The notes below the pieces were generated by a model. The model worked only from the letters and a program-made list of their open reading frames with translations. It was not told the DNA's origin and made no database searches. Source: Plutella xylostella (lineage: Eukaryota; Arthropoda; Insecta; Lepidoptera; Plutellidae). Taken from it: DNA of 64,000 nt. The stretch spans positions 7,512,001 through 7,576,000 of the forward strand of contig NC_063993.1 of assembly GCF_932276165.1 (NCBI RefSeq), in the 5' to 3' direction. Shown here piece after piece: positions 11,204 through 22,500 of this stretch (position 1 is its first letter; every line of letters begins with the position of its first letter). Both the position numbers and the translations under genes were made by a program.

Positions 11204-11579
11204 GTTTTAAACTCCGTCGAGGCAACATTGTGCGCAGCAGACTATCTCTGCGACCGTTTAAATATTTAATTTAAAAAATATATTTTAAATTCAGTGTTGA
11301 ATAAGTTAGAGCAAAATTTAAAAGTGTAAGTGTAGCACCTACATGTAAGTAACCTTTTAATATTTTTTAAACAACTGGCTTTTAAATTGACATAATCATA
11401 CGGCACAAGATCATTTAATTTAACGGTTTCCCGTTCGGATCTTGTTATTAGTGTATATTAGACCAGTTAAAAGATATTTTAATTTTGTTTTTGTTAAAAT
11501 CATCCTACCCTCATGTTTGAGGTAAAAGTTTAGTTAAGATTAGTTGTGTACCGGTGTTATTATTGCAGTAGTACCTAAT

Positions 11580-12932
11580 ATGGAGCCTGTGCCGGGCCCG
11601 AGTCATGGGTCAGTCCCTGTGCCAGACCGGGACGGGGGCACCCCCCCGCGCCGCCGCCGCCGCCGTCGCCGCGTCAGCAGCAGCAGCAGCTCCAGCAGCT
11701 GCTCGTCCAGCTCCAGCGACACGTGCTCGTCTGCGAAGCGCAGCAAGCGCTCCCGCCGACACCGCCGTAAGAAGAGTAAGCACGAGAGTCGTACTGATCA
11801 AAGGATGGATCAGCTGTTCAAGGAACTGGGTGAGCTTCGCAAATATATTACTCCTTCCGGCAATACCGACTTGCCGTGTGACGGCATGCAGGACAATGAC
11901 GCAACATCAGTATGCTCTGGAGTTAGCGGGCATCTTTATGATAGCGTTGCAGGTTCACAAGACCTCGACCAACGAGAGGAAAGTCCTAAACTGACTAAAG
12001 ATTTCACTTTTAGTCTAGAAACTAAATTAAAAGAACCTTCCGTTCCAAAAACACCTGACGTTTTTCTAAAGATGCTTTCTGATGTTCAGCGCCTTGGTAG
12101 CACTGCTTGGTCAGAGGTTAGGTACGCCGACACGCAGAAGACTTATAATCATACTCCAGGCTTCATAGACCTCGAAACAAACGAGGAGGTGAAAATGTAT
12201 GATACCTTGCGTAATCAAGCAAATACAGAGAAGGCCTATGCTGGCATCACTTACTGCGTACTAAAGCAAAAAGAGGCATTACAAGAAAACTTACGTAATA
12301 TTTTAACCTGGGCAAAAGATAATGATGGTATAACGTTTGATACTCTAAATAATAAGATTGATGAGTTGTTCCAAAGTGGCAGTTTCCATAAAATTACATC
12401 AGACTTATTACAATTAGTCTGCGGTCACCGGGCAGAAAGCATAGAGATGCGTCGAGACGCTATTACCACTCAGGTTCGGGACCCGTTAGTCAAAGCCACC
12501 CTTTCTAGGATACCACCGTCTTCCACATACTTGTTTGAGTCTGAATCTTTCACCGCTGCGTTAGAAAAGGCTGGTGGGGTCCGCAAGGCATTCTGGCCAC
12601 CGAGGTCAGAACAACAAGCCCAAAAATCAAGTCAGGGTAACAGCCGCCTCTCGCGGGGGCAGGCGACCCGGAGACAAGCAGTTCCATCGCGTGGAGCTCA
12701 TGGCTTTCAAGAGCCACATTATGTGTCTGGGCCATCTTACAACCCACCCTCGCGGGGTGGATACAAATCTAGTGCCCCCACGCAAAGAACTCAACAACTA
12801 AGGGTTGATAATAGCTCATATTCAAGAGCGCCCTTTCAAAATCGAGGCTCGCGGCCCGATAGTGGGAGTTCTAGGGGAAGGCAGAGTACCCAAAGGGGAA
12901 ACAAGACAAGACATAGGGGGTATAAACAATGA
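11580..12932 (+). CDS. DIRS-like gag (ORF1)
   Basis: ORF of 450 codons from ATG (MEPVPGPSHG). A near-cognate TTG at 11544 is less likely to be the start. Residues about 20-75 are Arg/Ser-rich (RRRRRRRVSSSSS), like the basic leader of DIRS gag proteins. The middle (VPKTPDVFLKMLSDVQRLGS, then VCGHRAESIEMRRD) is the region usually conserved in DIRS/Pat gag. The C-terminal 110 residues are rich in Ser, Arg, Gln and Gly. It presumably packages element RNA. The frame is fully open. The RT ORF starts in an overlap with its 3' end. Confidence 0.85.
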   Translation: MEPVPGPSHGSVPVPDRDGGTPPRRRRRRRRVSSSSSSSSCSSSSSDTCSSAKRSKRSRRHRRKKSKHESRTDQRMDQLFKELGELRKYITPSGNTDLPCDGMQDNDATSVCSGVSGHLYDSVAGSQDLDQREESPKLTKDFTFSLETKLKEPSVPKTPDVFLKMLSDVQRLGSTAWSEVRYADTQKTYNHTPGFIDLETNEEVKMYDTLRNQANTEKAYAGITYCVLKQKEALQENLRNILTWAKDNDGITFDTLNNKIDELFQSGSFHKITSDLLQLVCGHRAESIEMRRDAITTQVRDPLVKATLSRIPPSSTYLFESESFTAALEKAGGVRKAFWPPRSEQQAQKSSQGNSRLSRGQATRRQAVPSRGAHGFQEPHYVSGPSYNPPSRGGYKSSAPTQRTQQLRVDNSSYSRAPFQNRGSRPDSGSSRGRQSTQRGNKTRHRGYKQ

Positions 12933-15043
12933 CTCAGCTCCATTCCAAGCAGGTCAGTTAGCACAATACCAAAATCAGTGGCAACTAATGGGAGCACCAA
13001 CGATTATTTTGAAATTGATCCAGGGGTATCGCATACCGTTTTGGCAAAAGCCTCCGTTAATTTTTCCAAATGTAAAAAAAGGTCCATTTCACACACCGTA
13101 TTACATTTTATGTTATATTACTGATGTTACTTTCAATAAGATTTTGATTTTAATGGTACCCCGAGATACGGGCAAAGCCTAGTTCGGGGGCCCCTGTTCA
13201 TTTTGTGATTTTAAATGTAAGATGTGCGCAAGAATACTTTTTGTTTTGTAAAATAAGATTTAAATTTTACTTAGGTATTATGTGTTTTATGTGCAAATAA
13301 ACAATTTTTACTTTACTTACTTTACTTTACCTGTCTCGAACGAAATGTCTGCAGTCGTGGAAAAAATGAAATCGCAGGGCATTTTAAAAATAGCTCAGCC
13401 GTCCCCAAGTTTCATATCCCCCATGTTTCTGGTACCGAAGGCGGACGGATCAGCCCGCCCCATTTTCAATCTCAAAGCTCTGAATTACTACGTCATGACA
13501 GAACCCTTTCATTTGATAAACATGTATCGCGTCCCAGACTTTCTACAACCCCAAGACTGGCTTTGCAAGATCGACCTTTCCCAAGCGTACTTCCATCTGA
13601 AAGTCACGAAGTCACAGAGGCGCTTTCTTCGCCTAATATACAATCAAGAACTGTTAGAGATGACCTCCTTACCGTTCGGTCTGAGCACGGCTCCCAAAAC
13701 TTTTTTCAATCCTATCGAACTGGGTCGCCCAAATGTTGCGAGACAAGTGGATCGTCAGGATATTAGTATTCCTGGACGACTATTTGATCGTACATCAGGA
13801 TATAGAGGTACTTCAGGAACATGTTCGACTAACAGTACATACATTACAGACGTTAGGATGGATAATAAATTTCGAGAAGTCAGTTCTCCAGCCTCAAAAG
13901 AGTATAATATACCTAGGTATTCTATGGGCACCTTGGGAAAATCGCAAATCGTTGCCACAGGAAAAGATTGTTTCCATGAGACAAAAGATCAGTCGTGTTC
14001 TCGATCAAGACACAGTAAACATAAAAGACGTCCAGAAAATAGTGGGGTTACTGAACTTCGCCAGTTTTGTCGTACCACGGGGTCGTCTAAATCATCGACA
14101 CTTAATAATGTTCCTAAATACCATACCGCCCAACTCGACAAAAACTTACACACTAACTGTAGATGTCATCGCAGAACTAAAGTGGTGGATACAGAATTGC
14201 CAAATGTCGTCTCTATTGCATCAACCACCTCCGGTAAACTTCCTGACCACGGATGCCTCGGACGAGGCCTGGGGCGCCCAACTAAACCACCTAGCCCTAT
14301 CGGGAACTTGGTCTCTTCAGGACCAAAAGTTGCACTGCAACCAAAAAGAGATGCTTGCAATTCTGTATGCCCTTCAGAGTCAAGCCCACACAATTTCCGG
14401 CAGGTCGTTATTAATTCAATGCGACAACAAAACCGCAGTCGCTCATTTAAAGAAAGAGGGAGGCACCAAATCACCACCTCTAATGGAATTGACTTATCAA
14501 ATCCTGAGCTTGCTAGACCATTACCAGATAGTGTTCAGCATACACTATCTACCAGGCAGATACAACAGCAATGCCGACAGTCTGTCGCGACACAAACTAC
14601 CCCCGGAGTGGCATCTTTTGCCAGCGTGTGTGCAGACAATATTTTCAAAATGGGGAACTCCAGTGATCGACCTGTTCGCCTCAGCCACCGCGCACGTAGT
14701 CTGCAATTATGCAACTCGAGATCTTACAGATCACCAAGCCCTTCTTCACGATGCGTTCAGCGTGACCTGGCATTACCAGCTTGCGTGGATTTTCCCACCA
14801 CCGTTCTTGATCACAAAAGTACTGATGCACCTGAATCACTCAACAGGAGTATACTTAATAGTTGCACCCCGGTGGGAGAAAGTGTTCTGGCGAGCAGATC
14901 TAAGAGCCAGAGCCCTATCTGCCCCAATGACTCTGAAGAACCTACAGAAACACCTAGTAGACACCTCGACCGGCCTCGCTCCCCCGAAAGTAGACGAGAT
15001 TGTTCTAGAGGTGTGGAGATGTGGGGGTGGTCCCAGGCGATAG
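12805..15043 (+). pseudogene. DIRS-like RT / RNase H / methylase-like ORF, broken
   Basis: The reading frame opens in overlap with gag (GQLAQYQNQWQLM, GYRIPFWQKPPL) and is cut by a 234-bp insertion at 13098-13331 that brings a stop at 13180. It resumes (SFISPMFLVPKADGSARPIF, LCKIDLSQAYFHL, LPFGLSTAPKTF) and shifts by one base in the T6 run at 13701-13706. From about 13715 it continues in the next frame with the catalytic FLDD at 13769-13780. RNase H residues follow: TDASD, the E of NQKEMLAIL, CDNKTAVAHL and NADSLSR. The DIRS methylase-like domain (DLFAS..., IFPPPFL) comes last, ending at TGA 15043. The domain order is normal for DIRS. The two lesions would prevent one intact product. Confidence 0.88.
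13098..13331 (+). mobile_element. Short retroelement 3'-end inserted in the DIRS RT ORF
   Basis: 234 bp separate CACACACC from TGTCTCG, and removing them restores a continuous RT frame. The insert ends with AATAAACA and a (ACTT)n-like tail, and ACC is present at both edges as a possible short target duplication. It looks like the 5'-truncated 3' end of a LINE or SINE. Its length is a multiple of three, but it carries a stop codon. Confidence 0.7.
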
Positions 15044-16008
15044 AGTCATGGAACACTGATCAAATATCACTTTTGAAGGACTCATGGCGGCAGTCAACTT
15101 TAAAAACTTACCAAATCGCTTGGAAGAGGTGGGTAACTTGGTGTAGTAGAAAACAGTTGGATGCAAAAAACCCGACAGGTTCAGAATTGGCACAGTTCTT
15201 ATCCGATTTATATTTAGTTAATAGACTGTCTTACAATACAATTCTTTTGCATAAATCCGTGGTTTCCACCCTTTGCAATACCGAAATATCGAGTGTTTTA
15301 AGTTCGCATGTGTTAGTAAAACACGTGCTAAAATCAATTGCTCTAAAAAATCCGAAGGTAAATAATAAATCACCAATTTGGGACGTAAGCAAATTAATTT
15401 CCTTTATATCTAACTACGCAATTGACCAAAATAATACTTTTCAAGTATCCCGTCATACGGCTATACTCCTTTTGCTATGCTCCGGTAGGCGTATTCATGA
15501 TTTAACGTTACTTGCAGTTGATTTGGATCATTATGTAAAATCGGATCAATTTGTAATATTTTGGCCACAATTTGGTTCAAAGACCGACAACAGTAACTAT
15601 AGTCAGTCCGGCTGGAAGTTACTAGTCAACGAAAATAATTTAAATCTGAATCCCCCCTTTTGGATAGATAGGACTATCACGTTATTGCATGAGCGACGTG
15701 AAGTATCAGGAACTGATAATCTTTTCATTACTGTAAGGGGGGTGGCAAAACCAGCTTCACGTACAGTGATCGCAGGATGGGTTAAAACTATATTTAAGGA
15801 AGCCGATATTGAAGCTAGCCCAGGAAGTGTTAGATCTGCAGTAGCTTCTAAGAGTTGGTTTGAAAATCAACATATTGATGATATTCTGGCTCGCGGTAAC
15901 TGGAGGTCAGCCAATACTTTTAGGAAGTTTTACAGACGTGAAATAAGAATGAATTGTAATAATCAGTCTAGTAGTGTCACACGATTATTTAATCCTATTG
16001 ATTCTTGA
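15019..16008 (+). CDS. DIRS-like tyrosine recombinase (YR), intact
   Basis: 329 codons from ATG 15019 (MWGWSQAIESWN) to TGA 16008. The start overlaps the end of the RT ORF by 25 nt in another frame, the usual DIRS arrangement. N-terminal SAM-like region: DSWRQSTLKTYQIAWKRWV. Catalytic domain: first Arg in CSGRRIHDLTLL (about 15487-15492), second Arg in SPGSVRSAVASKSW, and nucleophilic Tyr in ANTFRKFYRR (TAC 15931-15933). It would join circular cDNA to the chromosome by strand exchange without target duplication. No stop or frameshift is present, in contrast to the RT ORF. Confidence 0.9.
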   Translation: MWGWSQAIESWNTDQISLLKDSWRQSTLKTYQIAWKRWVTWCSRKQLDAKNPTGSELAQFLSDLYLVNRLSYNTILLHKSVVSTLCNTEISSVLSSHVLVKHVLKSIALKNPKVNNKSPIWDVSKLISFISNYAIDQNNTFQVSRHTAILLLLCSGRRIHDLTLLAVDLDHYVKSDQFVIFWPQFGSKTDNSNYSQSGWKLLVNENNLNLNPPFWIDRTITLLHERREVSGTDNLFITVRGVAKPASRTVIAGWVKTIFKEADIEASPGSVRSAVASKSWFENQHIDDILARGNWRSANTFRKFYRREIRMNCNNQSSSVTRLFNPIDS

Positions 16009-16242
16009 TGTTAACTAATTGTTAATTTAAATAATGATTATAGTTCATTACTGTAGTTTAATTAATAAGTGTTCCTAACATAACATTATTTTATATCTAA
16101 TCACAGGCTTTGTACCTACCTTGATTATATGATTCTTAAATAAAGAGGAAAATGCTAATAATACATTGTCTTTTAATATGTTTAGTCACATTGGCGATCT
16201 CAATTACAGAAGCAGTGGCGTCACCAGGCGATAACAAACAGG

Positions 16243-16342
16243 TCTCATTAATAAAGCTTCCAGTGACGGTCAAGTAGTTTAATAGCAGCGTTTTACCTGA
16301 AATAAAACGCATATTAAAATACTTACCTAACTGGAAGCTTTA
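16243..16342 (-). repeat. Internal complementary region of the DIRS-like element
   Basis: 16243-16283 is the reverse complement of the left outer end (11024-11064), and 16282-16342 is the reverse complement of the right outer end (16516-16576). The halves share AT at 16282-16283. This is the joined-ends template used to form the circular intermediate in DIRS replication. The match looks exact by eye. Confidence 0.92.
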
Positions 16343-16367
16343 AGTCATTTCTGCCTGGTGAATTCGA

Positions 16368-16528
16368 GCCAATAAGGGAAGGGCGCGGTGAGCAACTTAC
16401 GAAGTAAAGTTGCACCGCACGACCGCCAGGTGGCGCCACTGAGCACCGGAATTGACACACAAAGAGGAAGGTTACTGGATAGTCTTCGACGGAAACGGAA
16501 ATGCTCTCTCATTAATAAAGCTTCCAGT
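16368..16528 (-). repeat. Right inverted terminal repeat of the DIRS-like element
   Basis: 161-bp inverted partner of 11043-11203. It is followed by a 48-bp unique right end (to 16576) that is mirrored in the internal complementary region. Confidence 0.92.
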
Positions 16529-16576
16529 TAGGTAAGTATTTTAATATGCGTTTTATTTCAGGTAAAACGCTGCTAT

Positions 16577-19500
16577 CATTTTTTTAAAAGTATATCAACC
16601 TTTATAATAGTTAGTATAATAGTTAGTAGCGTATACTTTCCAGCTACGTGTAATCGGGCACCTGTCAGCGTGTCAGCCACCGGCAGTCCTCTCATTTGCA
16701 TCGACGTCGAACTTGCTGGAACAATGACTCCCAGATACTATTGTTTCAACTCTAATCCGATTAGGATACAGTTTCAATTTAGTTCGTGGTTTTAACTTTG
16801 AAGTCGGTTTATTGGTAGGTATTTGAATACCGTTACGCATTATGCTGGTGACGACCACGGTTACGGTATTACTCGATCGAGCTAAACTGTCGAGAAAAAC
16901 CCATGACATAATTACTTTCATTTAATTCCATAGAGCTGTGAGTTTTGCGGTCCACACGTAGATTTTTACTAGACTTCGAGTAAAACTATCGAGTAATAAC
17001 GATAATGAGTACTGGCCATAATATGAACATGTTGATTCTACGTTAGCTCCACTAAACTCTAGTAGAATATCAGAGCAGATTGGGCCTATAAAATACAGTA
17101 AGTCGATAAAATAAAAATAAAAAACATTGTTTTCCTGAAAGCTCTGGTCATAAACCAAATCTAATCCGCTTTGTGTACATAGTTACTGGCCTCTAACAAA
17201 ACATATTTTAATCCCGATATACAGGATGGATTATCTATATGAAGCAACAAACCATCCAGGTCAATCAAAGTGGTTTAGTCCTTTATTAGTACCACACCAC
17301 ACATTGAAACATAAAAGTTAAAACCGAAATCATTACAATAATTTAATAAAATAATATTTTATACTTGCAACACGAAGCTAAGAATTTCTCATAAAAGCAG
17401 ACTAGGGATCCATAGTTGCCTAGTGCCTGCTGCAGAGTCCTGCTTTAGTTGTGAGACACATTGTACCATTGGCACGTAGCGCTCCCTCTGCATATTGGGT
17501 ATCATGGTAAATCAAATACACTCACGAGCAATGAAAAAGTTCCACTAACAAATAGCCGACAGTAAATGACACCCATTTTTTAAAAATATTTTTTCTGAAC
17601 ATAATATTATCGTTGTTTAGGTAATATTCGGATGACTTTTAGCTCCTTAGTGGTAAGTAACTTTACTTTTGCAGTGTTATCTGGAATATCCAAATAATAT
17701 TTCAATGATATCTGGCGCTTTGTAAGGTTATACTTAAGTTTGAAGCATGATCAATGATAGAAATACTACATAGTATCCCAGCCAGATATCCTGGCTTGTA
17801 GCACGTAAACACAAGTATTGTGAGTTGAGCTGCTGCGGATGTGAGATTTTGAGAAAACAATACACCACGTTATTTATGTGGCAATATTCCGTTCTTGCCG
17901 AGCTTGCATACTGCCCAATATATTACCAGCCACAAATATTTCAGCTCACATGCCTGGATCGCCTCGTAAGAATGATAAAATTCCCTAATTTTAGTTTATA
18001 TATTTTATATCATTATGAACCTGTAATGTAAACACAAAGTTAAGAAATCCGTACCTGCTATAATAATTAAATAATGTGCTATATTGATAATAATGTAGTG
18101 TAGGTACTTGAGTGTCATTATATTTTTAAGTGGTCTGAAAACTCAAAACGTTAACACTTTCACATTTAGTTTTATTTTGCCCCTCACACACACAGATGAG
18201 TCAAATGTGTTGGAAAAATCCCTCGTTGAGCTCTATAGGAGCAGCTAACAACACAAAAAGTAGTCTTCGATTTCCATTAGCGGGATTTTTCAGTCTGATT
18301 TCCAGTAAAATGTGCCTAAAGGAGATACATAAAGCAATGGGTTGGAAATGGCAAGCGCTCTCTCTCGTTTCTGCACGCCTGGTAGAAAGAGTGCAATACT
18401 GGTTGCGTACTGCTCTTATTTCACACTTATACTGTCCTAGTACTTTCTAGTCGCTTTATTGCTCAGGATACTTCATTACTGAGTCCTAGCACAGCAATGA
18501 AAGGGTGAGTAATTGAATTTGATATGTATAGCTATCGTAAAAAGTTCTATTGAGTTTAAGCTGAAAAGCTTGTTTAGATTTTTTTTACATGTTAGCAGTG
18601 TGCTCAACACGATCAAGTTCTTAATTATTAAAGATTAGCAATTTAAATTGTTTCAATAAAAAGTACACCTTTACCAAAATTCTATAGGTATTATCCGTCC
18701 GAATAGACTGTGATCAAATTGAAGAAACGATACAGCTATTCTATACCTACATTACCAACTGCCAACTAGACGGAATTTATGATTCATCTCGGCCCAACGG
18801 GGCCGCCGTAATTATTTCGCAGAACGGTCACGTGATGAAACTCCCTAATTAATATCCCACTGAATATTTCACAACGACATTACAACCTTCCGAAATAACT
18901 GACGGCACAACAACTGCTAAATAATGAAGAGGGCTCTCAAAAATAAGCACTTCTTTTATAAAAATGACGGAACAGAACTAATTTGCGCAAATTTCGTTGC
19001 AAATGGAAGGGATTTTACTGAAAAATTTCCTCTGCTTCTCTCCGCAATGCAACGGCTCGTCAAATATTTAAATCAGGTCTCATATTTTTGCGATATGAAG
19101 AAATTTTTCCAATAACGAATTCGATAGGTAGAGTCGTGAATGAATATGAATGATATACCAAGTAATTTTTTTATTCACTGTGAATATTTCTGAAAATATA
19201 TCGTTCTATCAAATTGATATTTAATAATTTAATTATTTTAATAATTCCATACACTATAGTTACTAGCATTGAATTCTCAGGTTTTTGTTATACGAGTACT
19301 GCCTGAAATGCAAGGATTGTATAATTTGATGTTGAAATTCAAAGAATGAGTCTTGTTTATTACATAATATTCATATGACGCTCTGATAAACCTTGTTATC
19401 ATCAAATTTGAAAAAATACATACTTTAGGATATTACCTACCTTTTGAATTATTTATAAGAAGAACGAGTTTGTAAGTGCGCGGCATACGTTTGATTGATG

Positions 19501-21301
19501 AGGTATTCCGTGCACAGGTGCGTCTGACGCTCAGCACGTGGAAATAATTCATTTTCATCCCCTTTTACCGTAATAGGGGTGAGTTTAAATGTTAAGTACC
19601 TAAATGTGCAGTATTCGTATGTGTCATCTTGTCGTGTTTGAAAGAGGGCAGCGTCTCGTCTATGAGTACTTTATGACTGCAAGTATTCACTTGTAGCTAC
19701 TAACCAGAATTTTCAGCTTGATTATTTACTTACCGTTTGACTTTCTGGCAAGAATTCCGAGTGCACAACACCACGATAGTCAAAGAAAACAGTCAACATG
19801 ACTTTGACTAACAATCCACAGAAGACAAAAAGGAACATACGTCATTCGTTGCTCACTTAAGTTTTTTCAAGCTAAAACAATACAATAGAATATTCACAGT
19901 ATACCGGTACCTTTGTTGCATTACATACTTACTGAGGCAGCGAATATGTGATTTACATTTTGTGTATTTATTTCGGCAATAAGTCGACCAATAAGCACGC
20001 ATGGGAGAAAAAATAATAACTTTTCTATAATACTAAAAATATATAATTAATACTTTACACACAGGTAAGAAATTTCTCCATTACGAATTATTACCATAAA
20101 CCCAGCACCATCAACCCGCGGCGCCGGTATTTACGTTCATAATGCATGAGTTTCATAAGCATTTCTTTTTCATATTTGACGTAAAAATCTTAAGCCTACA
20201 CTTGTCGTGTCGTCTTCAATTTCGCAGGCTGAGTATCATTAAAATTTCACCGCTACACTTCGCTGTAAATAGAAATTGAAGAGCGAACGTGAAGCGACTT
20301 GTCACGGCAGTAAATTCGTTTTGTAAAGGGATTGTAATGTGAGTAGGTATACAGGGTGATATTTTAATATTCTATTTCTTGTGGGCAAGTCATTGAATTG
20401 CCTGCTCAAGATACTGGGCTATTATATTTTCATTATAGAATCAACTCTAAAATCAACAGCAACCAGAGACTTATATCACCACAATTCCAAATAGATACAT
20501 AGTAAACTAAAAAATCTAATGAATAAATAGGATCAGTTGTTAGTTCAATCGATTCTCTCGAGATGCTGGCATTGATGGAAAGGGAGAAGTTTTGAATTAG
20601 TTACTGCATTCGACTCTGGGGGAACTGAAAACTATCTCGTTTGATCGACTGTACCCATTTGACTCTGTTTAGGGTAAATCATTCAAAGGTTGTACGGCAG
20701 ACATGACTGCTACACTACCATTTCAGCATTGATTTTAAGAGCTACATAGTATTATGTTGGTGACATATTTTAGTTTTCTGAAGAATAACTTCCTTGGTGA
20801 TGGGACATCAGAGAATCCACGTGCTTTTTCCATAGTCAGATCTGGCGTATGTTTCTACCATAAAAGTAAATAAACTAAATGGATTCTGCACCATACGTCA
20901 TCACTGGCAGGATGGACCGTCATCAGAAATACGCTTTGCACCCTACTTTGAAGTAAGTTGACTAACTTCGTCTAAGTTAGTTCTGCCTAGTCGAATAGTA
21001 TGCCCGAGGTAGCTTTACTACTCATACTGGCTGTAGTCCAACAATGATGTTGCAACGTCATTGAAGATAATAAAATTAGTTTTTTACAACGTAGTGCCAT
21101 CTATACTATTTGTAGGGAACTAAACATGGAACTTCGTTCTACACTTTCAGCGCAGACTTCTATTGCTCACATTCTATTTTCATTGCGTAGCTCCGCTTCG
21201 TGTTACGAGCTAGCGTACTCCAACTTACTACCAAATAAAGCTAGATGGCGCTGAACGTATATTTACAATCTGAGTAAGGTAGGTGTTATAAGTAAGATAT
21301 T
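16577..21301. other. Intergenic AT-rich DNA, no gene seen
   Basis: No coding exon recognised. Open frames at 16673-17158, 17825-18031, 18196-18450 and 18924-19115 show no family features. A CTCACGAGCAATGAAAAAG motif at about 17520-17540 matches the end of a small inverted-repeat element better seen at 35451-35685. Confidence 0.4.
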
Positions 21302-22500
21302 TAGTGCCTGTTTCACAATGTCTGTGTAAAAGACATCCTGTTACTGTCTAAAACATAATTACTGAGAGGGACAGCATATATTTTATCCCATAGGTAGCAA
21401 TTATCTACATTATTTAACTCATACTTATCTACTCATTCAAAATTCTCAGTTACACATACCGATTTATTAATAAAAGTTTTATTTATTTTTATTATTATTT
21501 TTTAAAGATTATGAAATAAGTGCATGAAATTGTATTATTATTCTTCTTTTAGTTCTGTAGTTTACTTTACAAGGCGCCTATGTTAGACTGTAAGGATCTT
21601 GTAAATTAACCGACTAGACCGTTACGGTCTTATTCATAAAAAAACCTTAAAGTAGGTTTACTGAGCTCAATAGTTACGGAACACATTAAGCCTATTTGAG
21701 GTTTCGTAAAAATCTCTATTCATAATAGTTCCGTAAACCTTCAGTAACTATAGTGATGCTAATAGATTTCACAGACCAAACATTTTGACATTTACCCTAT
21801 TAAGTTGCCGGTCCGACGAAACCATAAACAAAAATAGCGAAAACTTTCATTCATTTATCAATCTCTATTATCTATGTTAGCCACGGCGCGGCACTTAAAA
21901 AAGTTTACGTTGGCTTAAAGGCGCAGTTGGCCAAGCCAAAACCCACAAAAAAAATAATTAAATTTTTACGTTACCATGGCAACTTATTTTCAGCAAATAT
22001 TAACTCACAACAAATGTCAAATCGTCAATAAAGCAGAACAGCTGTTGACCGGCCGCCATGTTTTTGTACAAGAGGAGGCTTACGGAAGGTGTATAGTAGG
22101 GTCCAGCCAACTTTAGCATATCAAGGTTTTACGAATCAGTTGGAGAGTTCTTTAGCGCTATTGATCGTTTATGAATAAAGTTTTTTTGACATTTGCTTAT
22201 AGCAGGCCTATAGGTCTCCCGTAACTTTTTATGAATAAGACCGTAAATAAACACACTGGGGCATGCTGAAAAACAGCGTCGATCGAAAACCAGTTTTCCG
22301 TCGACTTATTCTGAGCATGTCACCATTTGCCAAAAGAAAATTTTAATTTATTGAAGTACTTGTTTTAACTAAAATAGTATAATGTAACTTAGTCATAATT
22401 ATTTATAATGTAGAATAAGTTATGTAAGGTCATTTTTATTTTGGCAATAAAGCATATTTTACTTTTACTTTTTCTTTTACTTTTATTGTGAAACAGGCCT
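21302..22500. mobile_element. TTAG-GCCTGTTTCACAAT inverted-repeat element, composite
   Basis: The ends read TAGTGCCTGTTTCACAATG (left, about 21302) and ATTGTGAAACAGGCCTAA (right, ending about 22500), a widespread kind of lepidopteran MITE terminus. The interior holds another inverted-repeat element (21622-22246) and, at about 22255-22490, a retroelement-like 3' end with AATAAAGCA and a TTTTAC-rich tail. Confidence 0.55.
21622..22246. mobile_element. MITE with TTACGGTCTTATTCATAAAAA termini
   Basis: Left TTACGGTCTTATTCATAAAA and right TTTTTATGAATAAGACCGTAA are inverted copies about 625 bp apart. Related words (CTATTCATAATAG, TTTATGAATAAAG) recur inside. No transposase is seen, and the superfamily is unassigned. 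Confidence 0.7.

Larger units (their letters stand above)
11024..16576 (+). mobile_element. DIRS-like tyrosine-recombinase retrotransposon, structurally complete
   Basis: A 5,553-bp element with the three DIRS hallmarks. First, inverted terminal repeats (11043-11203 and 16368-16528). Second, gag, RT/RNase H/methylase-like and tyrosine-recombinase ORFs in that order on the plus strand. Third, an internal complementary region (16243-16342) holding reversed copies of both outer ends fused at a shared AT. It has no LTRs and no target duplication, as expected for integration of a circular intermediate by a tyrosine recombinase. The flanks read ...GAATC before and CATTTT... after. The RT ORF is damaged by a later 234-bp insertion and a frameshift, so this copy is probably non-autonomous. 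Confidence 0.93.

Noticed and set aside
11605..11994. Ala-rich open frame inside gag
   Set aside because: Shadow of the Arg/Ser-rich gag leader in another frame.
13282..16008. A single 908-aa protein
   Set aside because: The middle of this frame (about 13710-15010) is a non-coding shadow of the true RT/RNase H frame; only its two ends (RT N-part and recombinase) are real.
16673..19115. Several 60-85 codon open frames after the DIRS element
   Set aside because: Chance frames in AT-rich DNA with no motifs, codon bias or splice partners.
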